A stretch of DNA of 64,000 nucleotides, taken from NCBI RefSeq assembly GCF_024868665.1, contig NC_079891.1, positions 22,916,103 through 22,980,102 on the forward strand, given 5' to 3'. The notes under the pieces are model-generated. The model was not told where the DNA came from. It saw only the letters and a list, made by a program, of their open reading frames with translations, and did not search any database. The stretch is from Triplophysa rosa (Eukaryota; Chordata; Actinopteri; Cypriniformes; Nemacheilidae). Positions 36,360 to 49,554 of the stretch are shown one piece after another. Numbering within the stretch: the first letter of the stretch is position 1; every line of letters begins with the position of its first letter. The translations under genes and the position numbers were made by a program.

Positions 36360-36813
36360 CTGTAGTGTGTGGATGATGGGTGTTGAGTCTGCATAGGATG
36401 CGCTGTTGTCAGGGAGAAGTGCAAGTCACCTTCACGCGGTTGGCTCACGAGCCCGTATCTAACGCAGACGATCACACAACTACACCAACCACGGACGGCG
36501 GTTCCGAAACCAGTTTTACAACGCCTGGCCGCGAAATTAACAGTCCAGCCGGGAGGGACGGAGCGCGGCTGTTATTTATCGCCATCGTTGGCGTGAATGA
36601 GAATTTGCAGAAACGCTGAGATGATGACAAAGCCGATGATGGGTTTATCGCTGCGGTGAAAGCGGGCGCTAAAAAGATTTAATGCGCCTCTGAATGCATT
36701 AACCCCGTCACCGGCGGGCGTACGCACGACAAGATATCTCGGCGTCTCCTGCTCGGACCGGAACGCCGTTACACCGGCTCCTGTGAGGTTTCCCTGGACT
36801 GTTTACCCCAGCC
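36360..36813 (+). promoter_or_regulatory. ssh1: CpG-rich promoter and 5' UTR of ssh1
   Basis: CpG dinucleotides are dense from about 36400 into the first intron, in contrast to the AT-rich flanks. The stretch ends at the ssh1 start codon (context GCCATGG). Confidence 0.6.
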
Positions 36814-39800
36814 ATGGCTCTGGTGACTCTTCAGCGCTCACCGACACCCAGCGCCGCATCATCAGCCAGCACGAACGCGGGGGAGGTGAGCGGAGGCTGT
36901 CCGGCGGAGAAAATGCATGTGTAAATAGCGCTTAAAGAGCTAATGTTAGCCGGACCTGCTGCTCGAGGAACATTCCTCACACGCATCGCCTTTCTCACTG
37001 TGCTCACATGTCATAGTTTTGTCATTTGCAACTGAGTACAACCTGCTGTGTCAATGAAGTTTTGACATCAGTGTGAGGCTGTTTTCAGGCAGTGTGTGAG
37101 CGAGTGTGTCTGTATGAGCGCGCGCGTGAGATGGGGATTAAAACTCGGCCAAACAACCACACCGTACTAGAATTAAAGAATGGCTGTAACGTTAAAACTG
37201 TCAGATGACCGTGAAATACATTTGCGTTTCTTGTAAAATATTCCTTTCCTTCGGTGGGTGTGTTGGTCGCTAAAATCACAATTATTGTAATAATAAATGA
37301 CGTGCTGTGTAATGAAACCGTCGACAGTCATTTATTTTCAGCCACACCACAAAATAGCACAGTGATACAATGTTTACTTGAATGCAATCGTTTTGGGTAA
37401 ATTAATAAATGTAAATGGTTGAACCACAGTATGGGTACTTCTGACCAACTGAGCATTGACAGCCCTCACACACAGTACACTGCAGTGATGTCATACAACA
37501 GATGCCTGGTGACCAATCATGGGCCCCAGAATATTGTCACGTCTCCCCCCAGATTCGTTGAGCTTGCTTATCATAGAAACAAGCCACTTGCTAGACTACA
37601 ATTGTATAAGCTGACATTAATATCCACCCCTAAGGCGTTTCATTTTAAAGCATCCTTAATCCATACTAGCTATTTTTGCTTTATGCATACTGTACTACTA
37701 AAAGACATGACCTGATTTAACAGCAGGTTGAAAATACAAGGTACATCAAAAATCTTGTTTTGTGTAAACCAGGGTTATTAAGATTTAGTTATATGAACAT
37801 AATTTCAGGGCTGTTGTACCAGGAACTCTTTTAATGCAATGCTTATTTTTTGTCAGGATTTGGGCAGTGAGGATGATCGAAAGGCAAATTTAAGGTCAGT
37901 GATCCTTTTGGGTTTTATTAATATACTAATACGTTTATGGTTACAATTCATTTTAGCGTGTTTTATTTGTTTGTGTGGCCTGTTTCAGCTTAAGTGAAAG
38001 TTTCTTCATGGTAAAAGGGGCAGCACTGTTTTTACAGCAGGGCAGCAGTACACAAGGGCCCAGATCACCAACCCATCACAAAAATGCTGGTAAGCCACCA
38101 TGGCACTACTGGATATCAAATAACTTCTGTTATAGTTTCATGCAATTTTTCATGAAACCATTGTCCGAAATATTGTTACGGTACAAAGCTTCTTTTTTTG
38201 TCTGTGTGTTTAAAGGTGATCTACCACAGCATCTACAAGCAATGATAAACACCCTTCGTTCTGAGGACAGAATTCGACTGGTAAGTGACATACAGTTTGG
38301 CTCATTCTGCTGATCGAGCGGGTCAGTATAAGTCTACTGCTTTCATTGTACATGCATTTAACGTAGATGGTCTCCATCAACAGGTTGTTAGGTTAGAAAG
38401 TGGGTGGACGGACCATGTGCGGTACATGGTGGTTGTCTATACAAATGGCCGTCAAGACACTGAAGAGAACATATTGCTTGGGATGGATTTCACAGATAAG
38501 GACAGGTAGAAACATGATACAGTGTATAACTAACTTTATGGATTCTTAATGACACTTACTGACCAACATATATGTGTTTTTGTTGTAGTAAAAGTTGCTC
38601 TATTGGAATGACTCTTCCACTCTGGAGTGATACCAAGATCCACTTGGATGGAGATGGGTAAATATACTGGTTCACTCCCTGTGAGGCAGCAAAAGATTCC
38701 TTCTGCTGATGTTTAGTAGTGTCCATCAGGCTTCATCCTTATTTCCTCAGTGTGTCTTGACAGGCCAAGTTAGGAAAAATAGGGATTGTGAAAGTGTAAA
38801 TGGAGATGGTCATGTGTGCAGATGGGGTCAGTTGTGGAGCTGTTTTTGCATTTTTCCCCACTGTGTAGAAAGTTTTGATCACAGAAGGTTACAGTGTGTT
38901 TTCATTGTACAATAAACTCAAATAATCTGAAAAGATTCCACTTGATGATGTGACCCTTTAAATACTGTCCAACACCAGCTTTAGTAATACTATAGGTTAA
39001 AGGTGCTTGTTGAACTTTGAACTCTATCTTACATCACCTGCCACTGGATATGCCATCTGTCAACCTGTTAATGGGTGCCACATATAAAATGACCAAGTAA
39101 TGTGTCCTTAATGTTATGCGTACAGAGAATGACTTCTACAGGTTTAGTATGAAATAACATATTTATGGTCACTGTACATGTGACCTGGGGGGGCTGCTGG
39201 CAGACGTAAAAGTCACGCTGTGCAGAGAGAATTTTCCACTGGCTTGTGGTGTAAAATTGTTCCATTGACCACCCCAGGAAAGCAGTATTGTCCTGTGGCC
39301 TGTGTATGCATTTCTATATAAACACCAATATTGGCATAGCTCATAATTTACATTCCATAACTGCTTTCTCTTTTCTCCCAGAGGTTTCAGTGTGAGCACC
39401 GCAGGAAGACTGCATGTGTTTAAACCTGTGTCAGTCCAGGCCATGTGGTATGTTGACTTTTTAAAACCCTTTTTTAATAATTTGCAATTTCGTAGAGGAA
39501 GAAAATGTTGATATTCAGATTTAAGCTCCCGACACCATCTCATATATGCCCGGTTTCACAGACAAGGCTTAAGACTAGTCCCAGACTAAAATGAATGTTT
39601 GACCTGTCTTAACTGAAAATAACTTGCCCTGACATACTGTATCTTAAAATATGCCAGTGCCGTTGTTTTTTCTCAAGATGCAAACCAGTAATTTTTTTTC
39701 TAAGGCATTTTTATAAAAGTGCCTTACATATCCTAATTTCATTAAGGTCTAGTCCTGGCTTAAGCTAAGCCTTGTCTGTGAAACAGGGCCATAGTGTGTT

Positions 39801-42800
39801 TATTCTCGCCCACTGTACATTTAAATCATTTGTATTTGTTATGTATTTAAAATCAAATAAATGGGCTTGTATGACAGGTCTGCACTTCAGGTTCTGCACA
39901 AAGCATGTGAGGTGTCCCGCAGATACAACTATTTCCCAGAGGGAATGGCCCTTACCTGGGTGGGCTATTACGAGAGCTGCATCTCCTCAGATCAGAGCTG
40001 TATCAATGAGTGGAATGCTATGGAAGATCTGGAGACCACGAGGCCTGATTCGCCAGTCATGTTCTCTGATCAGTGAGTGATGAGTCACTTTGTCACTAAA
40101 GTAAAAGAATAAGAAAGATTATATGACCTTGATTATTTTCTTATATAGACCTAAAGTCTCTAACATGGCAGAAGTCATTTAACATATGTTAAAGGGATAG
40201 AATGAAAATTCTGTCATCATTTACTCACCCTCAAGTTGTTCCAAACCTGTATAGATTTCTTTGTTCTGCTAAACGCAAAGGAAGATATTTGGAAGAATGT
40301 CAGGAACCAAACAGTTCTCATCCCCCATTGACTCCCATAGTATTTATTTTTTGGGATGGAATCTGTTTGGTTACTGACATTCTTCCAAATATCTTCCTTT
40401 GTGTTGAGCTGAACAAAGAAATGTATACAGGTTTGGAACAACCTGAGGGTGAGTAAATGATGACATAATTATCATTTTTTGGATGAACTATCCCTTTAAA
40501 AAAATGTTTCATATCATTCAAAGGCCAACTGAGAGAGAAAGAACAGAGTGTATGATCAAAGCCAAACTCCGAAACATAATGATGTTTCAGGACCTGGAAA
40601 ATATTACTTCCAAAGAGGTACATGTGATGTAATACTCAAAGTTTTTAAGCCCTGGTTTACATAAATTCATCATCTCAACTCTAGTTGTGTTGAAATGGCT
40701 TGGGAAGGAGCATTAAACTTCATGCTTTCACTTCTGTAGATCCGAAATGAGCTGGAGCAACATATGAGCTGCAACCTCAGGGAGTATAAAGAGTTTATTG
40801 ACAATGAGATGCTTCTTATTCTGGGCCAGATGGACAAGGCTACACTCATATTCGACCATCTGTACCTGGTAAAGTCTCCAAGTCATCACATGGCATGTTT
40901 GTTATTCATGTTGAAAGTTTTGTCAACATTTCTTTAACGTTTGTTTAACAAAAGACGCAGCAAATAAGAAAGCGTAAGAAAGTAGTAAATACTGTATATG
41001 AAGATTTCTTTAATGACAGAGGTTGAGAAAAAACAGCCTTTACTAATGCTTTGCAATCCTTTCTCAAACTATTCTGGATCAATCCACTAATGTATGTTTA
41101 CAACGAATAAAACATTGCTATTGACTGGAGCTTAAAGGCTGTAAAGCAATGATTGTCGTACATCTTGTTCATTTCAGGGTTCAGAATGGAACGCATCCAA
41201 TTTGGAGGAGCTCCATGACTCCGGGTCAGTGTCGAGATATATAGCTACCGGGTGTACACTGAGCTAAGATTATATTTGTATTTAACACCGATCAGCACTG
41301 CAGTCTAACATCAGTTTGTTTTTATGCAGGGTTGGGTATATCCTTAATGTCACAAGAGAGATTGACAACTTTTTCCCAGGTACCTTTTGTTATCATAACA
41401 TCCGCGTTTATGACGACGAGACCACGGATCTGCTGGCGCACTGGAACGAAACCTACAACTTCATAGTTAAAGCCAAGTGAGTTTATTTTTCAAAGGTTTT
41501 GGAAAAAACTGTGTTCCTGTTATGGATCTTTGTATGCACAGGCCCATTGCAGTTTTAGCTACCCTTATTTCCTAATAATACAAAGCTGCGTACACCTTTA
41601 GTTTTTTTTTTTTACCAAGACTGTTATGGATGCCCTTTATGTCTTTTGTATATAGGAAAAACAACTCTAAATGCCTCGTACACTGCAAGATGGGAGTGAG
41701 TCGGTCAGCATCCACTGTTATTGCATATGCCATGAAGGAGAACGGATGGTCGCTTGAGAAGGCTTACAATTTCGTCAAACAGAAGAGGAGTATAGCACAA
41801 CCAAATCCAGCTTTTATGAAACAATTGGCTGAATACGAGGGGATTTTAGATGCAAGGTGGGAAAAGCCATCATTCATCATTCATTCACTTTGGCATTTAC
41901 ATTTATTCATGTTACAGATGCTTTTTTTGCAAATCATCTTGTTTTTTGACATTTTAAAGTAACTTGTTAAACATTAGGATGTGAAAAAAATATTTCCATA
42001 CTTGTTTTGTAAACATGGTGATGCTAATTGACCAACTACTTAGTTAAAGGTATAGTTCACCCAAAATCGGCAATCATGGAAATCATTTATTTATTCAAAT
42101 CTGAATGTGACTCTTTTTTTCTGTGGAGCAAAAAAGATATTTTGAGAAATATCAATGGGGTCCAGTGTTGTTTGGTTACCAACGTTCTTCAAAATATCTT
42201 CTTTTGAGTTTTGCAGATGAAAGTTATATAGGTTTGGAATTACATGAGGGGGAAATGAATTATTAATTGATTAAAACAAATTAATTATTGTTTTAAACAG
42301 AACAAAATACATGCCGGTGACCAAGTATGCTAACATCCATTACTTTTATTTCTTGTCATTCCAGCAATCAGCGACACAACAAACTTTGGAAACCGGAGGG
42401 TGACGAGTATTCATTGGAGGGCCTCCAGGCTTCAGGTGGCAGTGGCGACCAGACTCCTCAATTTTCGTCACTGTGCCCTGATCAGGAGGACGCCGCTTGG
42501 TGTCACGGAGGAGCGAGTGCCTCACCCTGCTGTGGAGACGAGCCGACAGACCATCTCAATTACAACTACTACTTCCGCCGGCTCTCGGACACTGCTCTGG
42601 ACAGCGAGCCCTCTACGCCAGTCCGAGGTCCTCCGCTTTTAGGAATGGAACGGGTCTTTATTGAAATCGAGGATGTCGAGAGGGATGCGTTGTTGGATGA
42701 CGAAGGCTTCCCCTTGGCCCACCTGGCCCTTCCCGGGGAGTGCACAGCAGCTCAGACCTGCAGCCGCCTGGAGCCTCTGGAGGACATGCGCTTGCGGCTG

Positions 42801-44160
42801 GAGTTTAGCACGGTGGAGGAGGAAGACGAGGAGGAAGCACAAAAGGAGGAAGCGGAGATGGCAGCCTTAGCTCGTGGTGAGGAGACGCCGAGGGAAGACG
42901 ATGGCCTGGCTAACTTGAACCGCTTTAACAACGAGAACGCCAACAACAGCAACAGGCTGGCTGGGAAACGCAGCTGCCCTTCTGGCTTTGACGTGAGTAT
43001 GACGTCTTAGCTGTAGTGGCAGCTCTCCTGGCTTATATAGCTCAAAGAGCTCTTTTCTGTGAATCCATCCTAAACGCTTTTCTTTCTCTAAAGCATCCCG
43101 TACTCTTACACCTTTAAAAAGAACCTAACCATGCATTCTCCCTGCCTGTGTGTATCCATCGGTTTAGGACAGTGCTAGCATTGGAAACCCCTTCAAAGTG
43201 AAGCCCTCATATCAGTCGTGCCGAGACTGCCTGCGCCTGCCTGGCGGCCGCCGCTGTGAACGTCGCACCCATCGCCTTAACCTGCCACGTCACGCTGGCC
43301 TGCCCAGTATCTCCATCCAGGCCCCTGGAGGAAAGCTATTCCGTACCGCCTCCATCAATAAGGTGCCTGCCCCTCGGCATCACGTGTGCAGCAGGCACTG
43401 CCAGTGTACTCGTTGCTCCAACTGGGCCAGAGCTTCTGCGGTGGTGAGCTTGAAAACTTACCGTAAGCAACTGCCTTTGCCTATGAGCAACAAAGACCTT
43501 CCTCAGGATTTGCGTTGTTCCTTGGAGACCGAGGACATGGAAAGGCAAAAAATGGAAGAGACTGGGAGCAAGGGCTGCAACAGCCCTACTGCAGAGCTTA
43601 CCCTTCTAAGTCTCAGTCTGGGCGCTGAGAGGCCTACGGCGGAGCTCACAGAGACACCGATCCTTCTGCAGACATCCACGCTGGTGCACCACAGACTGGA
43701 GCAACTGTCTGGGCCTATGTCAGAACAGATGGACTTAAGTGTACAGGACACTGCCGCAGAGGACATGGAAGTAGATGAGGGTACCGTCCCCGACATGTAC
43801 TCTGCTCAGCGCTGTGGATCTAGTGAACTACAGCAGACTTTCACACCACGCTCCTCCCCGCAGAGTTTGGCCCTGACGCGGAGCTCCAGCAGCGACAGTC
43901 TACAGAGCATACAGGAAGGGCAGCCGGGCTTGGTACGTCAGCGAGCCCAAGAGATCGAGACCCGTGTGCGGCTCGCTGGGCTCACTGTGCCCTCTCAACT
44001 CAAAAGGTCTAACTCACTGGCTAAGCTAGATGATTTGGCCATCTCCACAGAGGACCTCTGTGCCACAGTCGCCGTTGACAATGAGCGAGATTGCGGGCAA
44101 CCCTCTTGCTCTCCCATGCTCTCGCTGTCTCCAAGTGTATTGCAGAGCTTGAAAAGCTGA
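36814..44160 (+). CDS. ssh1: Slingshot protein phosphatase 1 (spliced, complete)
   Basis: Dual-specificity phosphatase that dephosphorylates and activates cofilin, promoting actin filament turnover at F-actin. Exons: 36814-36885, 37857-37894, 37989-38089, 38216-38280, 38384-38505, 38589-38657, 39382-39447, 39878-40072, 40524-40617, 40740-40868, 41178-41224, 41330-41476, 41656-41856, 42365-42992, 43168-44160. Phases agree and give 988 residues; human SSH1 has about 1050. Order: MALVTLQRSPTPSAASS start, slingshot N-terminal region, DEK-C-like segment (RERTECMIKAKLRN to LILGQMDK), phosphatase domain with signature HCKMGVSRS (catalytic Cys392), then a long acidic and Ser-rich tail. The conserved C-terminal block RSSSSDSLQSIQEGQPGLV, with QRAQEIETRVRLAGLTVPS after it, identifies SSH1. 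The last two exons encode most of the tail, which is poorly conserved. Confidence 0.96.
39548..39790. mobile_element. Inverted-repeat DNA transposon remnant in ssh1 intron
   Basis: Left end CCCGGTTTCACAGACAAGGC and right end GCCTTGTCTGTGAAACAGGG face each other 243 bp apart. A second inverted pair (ACTAGTCC/GGACTAG) lies just inside. Confidence 0.75.
40189..40499. mobile_element. Palindromic TTAA-flanked MITE, copy 3
   Basis: Both ends are TTAA plus AAGGGATAG. The left arm lacks about 11 bp (TTCACCCAAAA) that the right arm keeps. In ssh1 intron 8. Confidence 0.8.
42047..42262. mobile_element. Palindromic MITE, copy 4 (degenerate)
   Basis: Starts TTAAAGGTATAGTTCACCC. The interior has the paired AAGATATTTTGA / TCAAAATATCTTC blocks seen in other copies. 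The right end has decayed. In ssh1 intron 13. Confidence 0.6.
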
Positions 44161-44594
44161 CTTCTCAAAGATGTCAGAACCGCTTTCTCAGTGAATGGTG
44201 CCGTGACACACTGGAAAAGCCTTAAAGCCATTGAGAGCTACGATGGAGGCCCATGCTGCAAGACGACTCATGAGAACAATCAGGCCAGGGTTGGACCTTC
44301 TTCCAGAAGCCCTTTACATAACTGCACTGCATTTCTCATGTGTCTGTCTGTGCTTTGACTAAGATGTATATTAAAGAAGCATGATCAGGCTTGGACCTTC
44401 GTTCACGGCTTTGTTAATAATGCTTTGCTTTGTCTTGCTAAAGCGAGGGAAGGTTTTAATAGACAGATTACCCATCTGTTAATGACGTAATCCACACCTA
44501 ACAACATCTTTATTTTCCTAACACCTCTAATCAATTTGTGTTGGGTTGTTTGTTCAGATATGTGTTTGATCTCCATGATTTACATTTGTCCAAT

Positions 44595-44833
44595 TTAAAG
44601 GGATAGTTCATCCAAAAAATGAAAATTGTGTCATCATTTTTGTTGATATTTTTGTTGACACTATTGACTACGACTAAGAAAAAAATTCTACTTTGGTATG
44701 GTGCCCCAGAACTGTTTAGTTAACCACTTTTTTTATATCTTTTTTGTGTTATACAAATTTATACAGATGTGGAATGACTTAAGCGTGAGTAAATGATGAC
44801 AAAATGTTAATTTTGGGGTGAATGAATCCTTAA
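44595..44833. mobile_element. Palindromic TTAA-flanked MITE, copy 5
   Basis: TTAA at both ends, left arm AAGGGATAGTTCATCC, right arm GGGGTGAATGAATCC. Diverged centre. Confidence 0.75.
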
Positions 44834-45012
44834 ATATTTTTTGTCACTTAGGTTGGAATATCAAAGATGTCAATAAGTATACATTTGACTGCCCAGTTTA
44901 TTTGCCAGTAACTTTTAGCTTATTGTTTTAGAACCAATTAGAAAAGAAGTAGAAAAATGTGATAGAAAAAGAAACAATTTTAGCTGATTCAGATAAGGGT
45001 GCACTACACTTT

Positions 45013-45209
45013 CAGAAAGAAGGTACAAAAGTTGTCACTGGGATGGTACCCTTTAAAAGTTCCTAATATTTACCATTTAGATACAGATGTTTAAATATAT
45101 ATATATTTGGTACCAATATTGAGGTACTAATATACACTCTTCAGGTGTAAAAGTGTACTTTTTTTAAAGGCACCACCCCAAGGACAGCTTTTGTAACTTT
45201 TCTGGGAGT
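45013..45209. mobile_element. Inverted-repeat element in the ssh1 3' region
   Basis: The left arm (AGAAAGAAGGTACAAAAGTT...GGTACC) and the right arm (GGCACCACCCC...TTGTAACTTTTCTG) are imperfect reverse complements over about 35 bp. Confidence 0.6.
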
Positions 45210-46935
45210 CTGGGACACGTTTCAATAAAGACCAGTTAATCCTTATGTTGTTACCAACAATGATCCTTAAAGAGTTTGATGATCCTTAACAAAATTAAAA
45301 TTCCATTTCCTGCAGTGTGTAATGTTGCTGTGTGTGAATGTAAGCAGTATGCCAAGTTGTAAAGCCGAAAGTGAACGAATAAGTTATTGGCCTGGGAAAA
45401 AATGAGTCGACTCTGAATCACAGGAACAAGTCGTCTGTCGTTCTAATTTCAGTTCCGGGTCGGATTGGCGTCACTCCATTGAATGCCTGCCTATGTTCCA
45501 TTTGCGACATTGCACGCGGTAGAATACCAATTTAGCTATTAAAATTGTTAATAATTTTAAAAATGTGCAAAAGATTATCAACTAAGCCGCATAATTATTG
45601 AGTATCTCCAGTCAAAAATGCAAAATTAATGTGTTTGGTTATTTGTCTTAGAACTCTCTATTTTGCTTCCGTTCTGGTGTTTATGAAAACAAGATCTGAA
45701 ATACTATTAGCACATAGCACTTGTAATGTAAAGAAACTTAAGCTGTTTATTGTACAAATTGCAACCTGTGAAAAGGCTTTAGCAGCAACACATTAGTTCG
45801 ACAGTCATCTAGTTGACCAGAGGATGTTAAAATATGTCACTAAAATCATTTAAAAGTGTCTGCAAAGTTGCTATAAAAAATAACATCAAGGTTACTCATA
45901 ATGCTGTATATTCAGTGTTTACAAGCCCAAGCAGTGTTATCTTATATTATTGGGGGCGTAGAGATTTATCAGAGCTTATCGATTTATTAGCATAAATTGT
46001 ATTATTTGTGTCCTGGAAGATACAGTTTTGATTCATGTTTAATTATTCATTGAGCCTTTTTATGAGTTTTATAGTATGTGTATGTCTGTTTGTTATTGAA
46101 CTGTATTGTCTACCAAGGTTTTATTTATTTTTTTATTTGAAAGATTTACAATATGCAAAGTGGCCTGTGCAATAAGTATAAGTGAGAATCATTTTTATTT
46201 TACTGAATAATGTGAAAAGTAGCTTTTCATTCTCATTGAGAAAGAAATGAGAGGTGAAAGAGAAGCACCTTGAGAAAAATGTGAGTGAAACTTTTTTTGG
46301 GGGGGTTAGGCCCTCCTAATGATATTTAGTTTAAAAGTAATAATACCTATTTTAAATTGCTAATGTGAAATTGGCCTTTTGGTATTGTCTTTTTTATTTC
46401 TTTTTTCCATTATTTTAAATATTAACAATATTCTTTTCGCCAAGAAAGATAGCCGCAAAGTAAGTAAAGTTGATGTTCTGCTTTTTGCTCATGGCTAGTC
46501 GTACCTCGTCCCAGCTACTGCTGCTGATTTGAGTTCTAGATATTGTTTTGTTTAAACATGCAAGTGCCTTAACTGTTGCCATTTGCAATCAGTTGTCTAA
46601 TGATTTTTTGTAAAACTGATCGTTTTTTCTTCACCGGGCTATGGTCTGGTCTCTAAAGATAATTTTAAACAAATGAATATTTGTCTTTTCGTTTTGATAC
46701 TACATTTCCTATTTTAATAGAGGAGACCAAAGTCATTTATTTGTTTTCATCTTTTGACATGTTTGAACACACTAAGCTGACAATAACATCAACTGGAAGA
46801 TTGTCATTAGCCCTGCCTAAACAGCTTTTAAGTGACCTGGAACATACATTCTTTATATACTGCACTTCATTTGGACCATTTTAAGTTCCGCTGCACTTTG
46901 TTTTTGTAATAATGTACTGTACAGTTAAGTATAGA

Positions 46936-46941
46936 AATAAA
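46936..46941 (+). promoter_or_regulatory. ssh1: Candidate distal poly(A) signal of ssh1
   Basis: AATAAA about 2.8 kb past the ssh1 stop codon, preceded by TGTA-rich sequence. Confidence 0.4.
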
Positions 46942-48665
46942 TTGTTTATTGTCTGCATCAGAAATGGATGAGTAATTTATTTATTTATAGCATTGAGTTG
47001 AGTGGCAATTAGTAAGGGGAAACTGTTAAAATAAAACCCATGTGTAAGTACTATGTACTTAATGTCAATGCGTTCTAAGGTACTTCGCTGCCATATTTTA
47101 CCAAATGAAAGCAATGGTAAATTGTTTGGCCTGATCTTTGAATGTTGCACATTGAACTGTTATTGAATTAGACAAATGTGATTCTAATGTCACAAGACCA
47201 GAAAGGATTTCGGCAGGAGCTCAAAAGCTAAGGCTGGAGTTAAAAAGACAGAAACTTTTGTTTTTAGTGCAAACCAAATATCGGCATCATTGTTACGTTT
47301 GTTTTATTTTCTAGGAATACATCAACATGGTAAGACTGGCGTTTTCTATTATTTTCTATAGACATATAGTTACAGCTGCATGTCTTGATATTTGTAAGTT
47401 ATGCTAAATGTATTTATTTATTTATTTATATATGTTTTTTATTATTATTTTTAATGAGTAAAACATGTTTTTGTTGCTGTTTCCAGTAAAAAAATTCAAT
47501 CAAGTTTAACTTTCTTAAACGAGATATATTCACTTTAGTAGTAAAATTACACAAGACATTAAGTCTTACCTCAAGCATAAATCTAATAAAAGTAAGGCTC
47601 ATGTGTAATACATAAATTACAACTAAAAAACAATTTGCAACTGGGTTAAAATGATACATTAAATATAATTTCAAAATGAACAAATATTCGTTTTTTGGTT
47701 ACAAATAAACTAAATTTCTTTTAAAAAAAGACATGCACCTTGTTACAAGGATGTACAGACTTTTATTGGAAAACTAGACCTAAATACTACCAAAGGCTTT
47801 TATTTATTTATTGCCGTGCTGACAACTGGAATAGTCTGTTAAGAAGCTATTCAAATCTATATTCAGACTGTTGTCAAAGGTCCCAATTTAGGAAGTTGAG
47901 ACAAACTGTTGAGAGAGGGCAGTTGTTGAGATAAACATCGAGAGGCTGGTTTTATGGATGACCCTTCCCAGCTGCTTGGAATATTGTAAACTGAGGCCAT
48001 CAACCTCAAAATAACCTATTAGATTTACTGCATGGTGCCTGTGCAATGACAACTATAATATAAGCATGCAATTCATCCAGAAGCGGTCGGGCAAAATGAA
48101 TGCAATCGATTAAATAATAAGCAATGAGCACTGACCCCTTTAAAATACCCTATCATGCTAAATGGCATGTGAGTCAAATAAGATTATATAAAATGATAAT
48201 GTATAGTGATTTAAGTAATGTAAGTAACTAATGTGAGCTTCCATAAGGTTAAGTGCTTACTGGTTGTGATGACAGCATGTGAGGGAAGGAATCCTCCAGG
48301 ACCTATTTATAACTTATCCTTATGTTAGGCTATATTAGGCACATCTTCCCACGAGACACTACAGTCAGCTGGGCATCATGCGTTGCTTCTTACTCTCAAA
48401 CCATTCAGACATGCCAATGGAGGTTTCAGAAGGTCACTGATAAATAACTCTGGGAGTCTGGAGGTCAGAGAGTGCAGAGTGTTGCTGATAGAACATCTTT
48501 AGTATTTATTTAAATAAACGTCTGACCAAAACTACTTTTGTGTTAGAAAGGAATGGAACCAAATTGGTAGGTGTGTATATTTTATGAAAACTGACCACTT
48601 TAAAACACTAATCTATCTAGATTATGTAAAGATTATTGCTGCTTCTATTGTTTACCTCATTTTTA

Positions 48666-48711
48666 AATCGCTTTGGATAAAAGCGTCTGCTAAATGACTA
48701 AATGTAAATGT
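48666..48711 (-). repeat. Teleost repeat motif, copy 3
   Basis: Minus-strand copy of the ACATTTAGTCATTTAGCAGA / CTTTTATCCAAAGCG unit, immediately left of a MITE. Confidence 0.65.
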
Positions 48712-48728
48712 AAACAGCCGATGTAGCT

Positions 48729-49042
48729 TTAAGGGATAAGTCACCCAAAAATCTCATAATTTACTCACCCTCAGGTTGTTCCAAATCTATATTAATTTCT
48801 TTGTTCTGCTGAACACAAATTAAGATATTTCGAAGAATGTCAATAACCAAACATTTACTGCCAGAGTTGGGAAAAAATAAATACTATTGGAGTCAATGGA
48901 GGATGAGATCTGTTTGGTTACTGACATTCTTCAAAATATCATTATTTGTGTTCAGTAGAACAAAGAAATTTATACAGGTTTGGACAATTTGATGGTGAGT
49001 AAATGATGATAGAATTTTCATTTTTGGGTGAGCTATACCTAA
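48729..49042. mobile_element. Palindromic MITE, copy 6
   Basis: Left arm AAGGGATAAGTCACCC, right arm GGGTGAGCTATACCT, with the usual paired CTGACATTCTTC-type centre. Confidence 0.75.
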
Positions 49043-49554
49043 CTGGAAGAACTAGATATCCTGAAGTCATGGGTCTGATCCCTATAACACAATGATAATT
49101 CATTGAACGCATCATTGGCTGATTTGGATAGCATCTGCCAAATGTATGAATATACATATCAAAGTTAGAATACCCAGACATACAGGTAGTACCTCAAGTA
49201 ACAATGTTACCATTTTTGGGGAGGATCTCTTGTCAAAAGATGACCCAATGTTGCTGTTCTGACACAAGAGCCAAAGGATAAGTTTGGAGTCAGTGGGGTT
49301 TCCCCTTTCATGTCAAATGTGACCTTGGCACCTGGTAACTGATCTGCTCTGCCAGTTGTCAAGTTCCCATTTTGGTTCTGTGACTCACTGGCCACATCGA
49401 GAGTCATTTAATTTTAGGCATTGCAACATTCCAAAAAAAGGAGCGATGAGATAGGAACAAGAGGGAGATTGAGATGGGAGGGAGCTTGTTTCAGATAAAG
49501 ATTCATGGTCTGTTCATATACTCATGAGTTGTAATATGTGTTCTCACAGAGGTA

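Larger units (their letters stand above)
44161..46960 (+). other. ssh1: Probable long 3' UTR of ssh1
   Basis: No other exon is visible between the ssh1 stop and an AATAAA at 46936-46941 (plus strand). The stretch contains a MITE (44595-44833) and another inverted-repeat element (45013-45209). The extent of the UTR is inferred. Confidence 0.45.
46961..49549. other. Spacer between ssh1 and the proline-rich gene
   Basis: AT-rich sequence with a SINE-type motif (48666-48711) and MITE copy 6 (48729-49042). The last few hundred bases should contain the leader intron or promoter of the following gene. No exon is recognised. Confidence 0.5.
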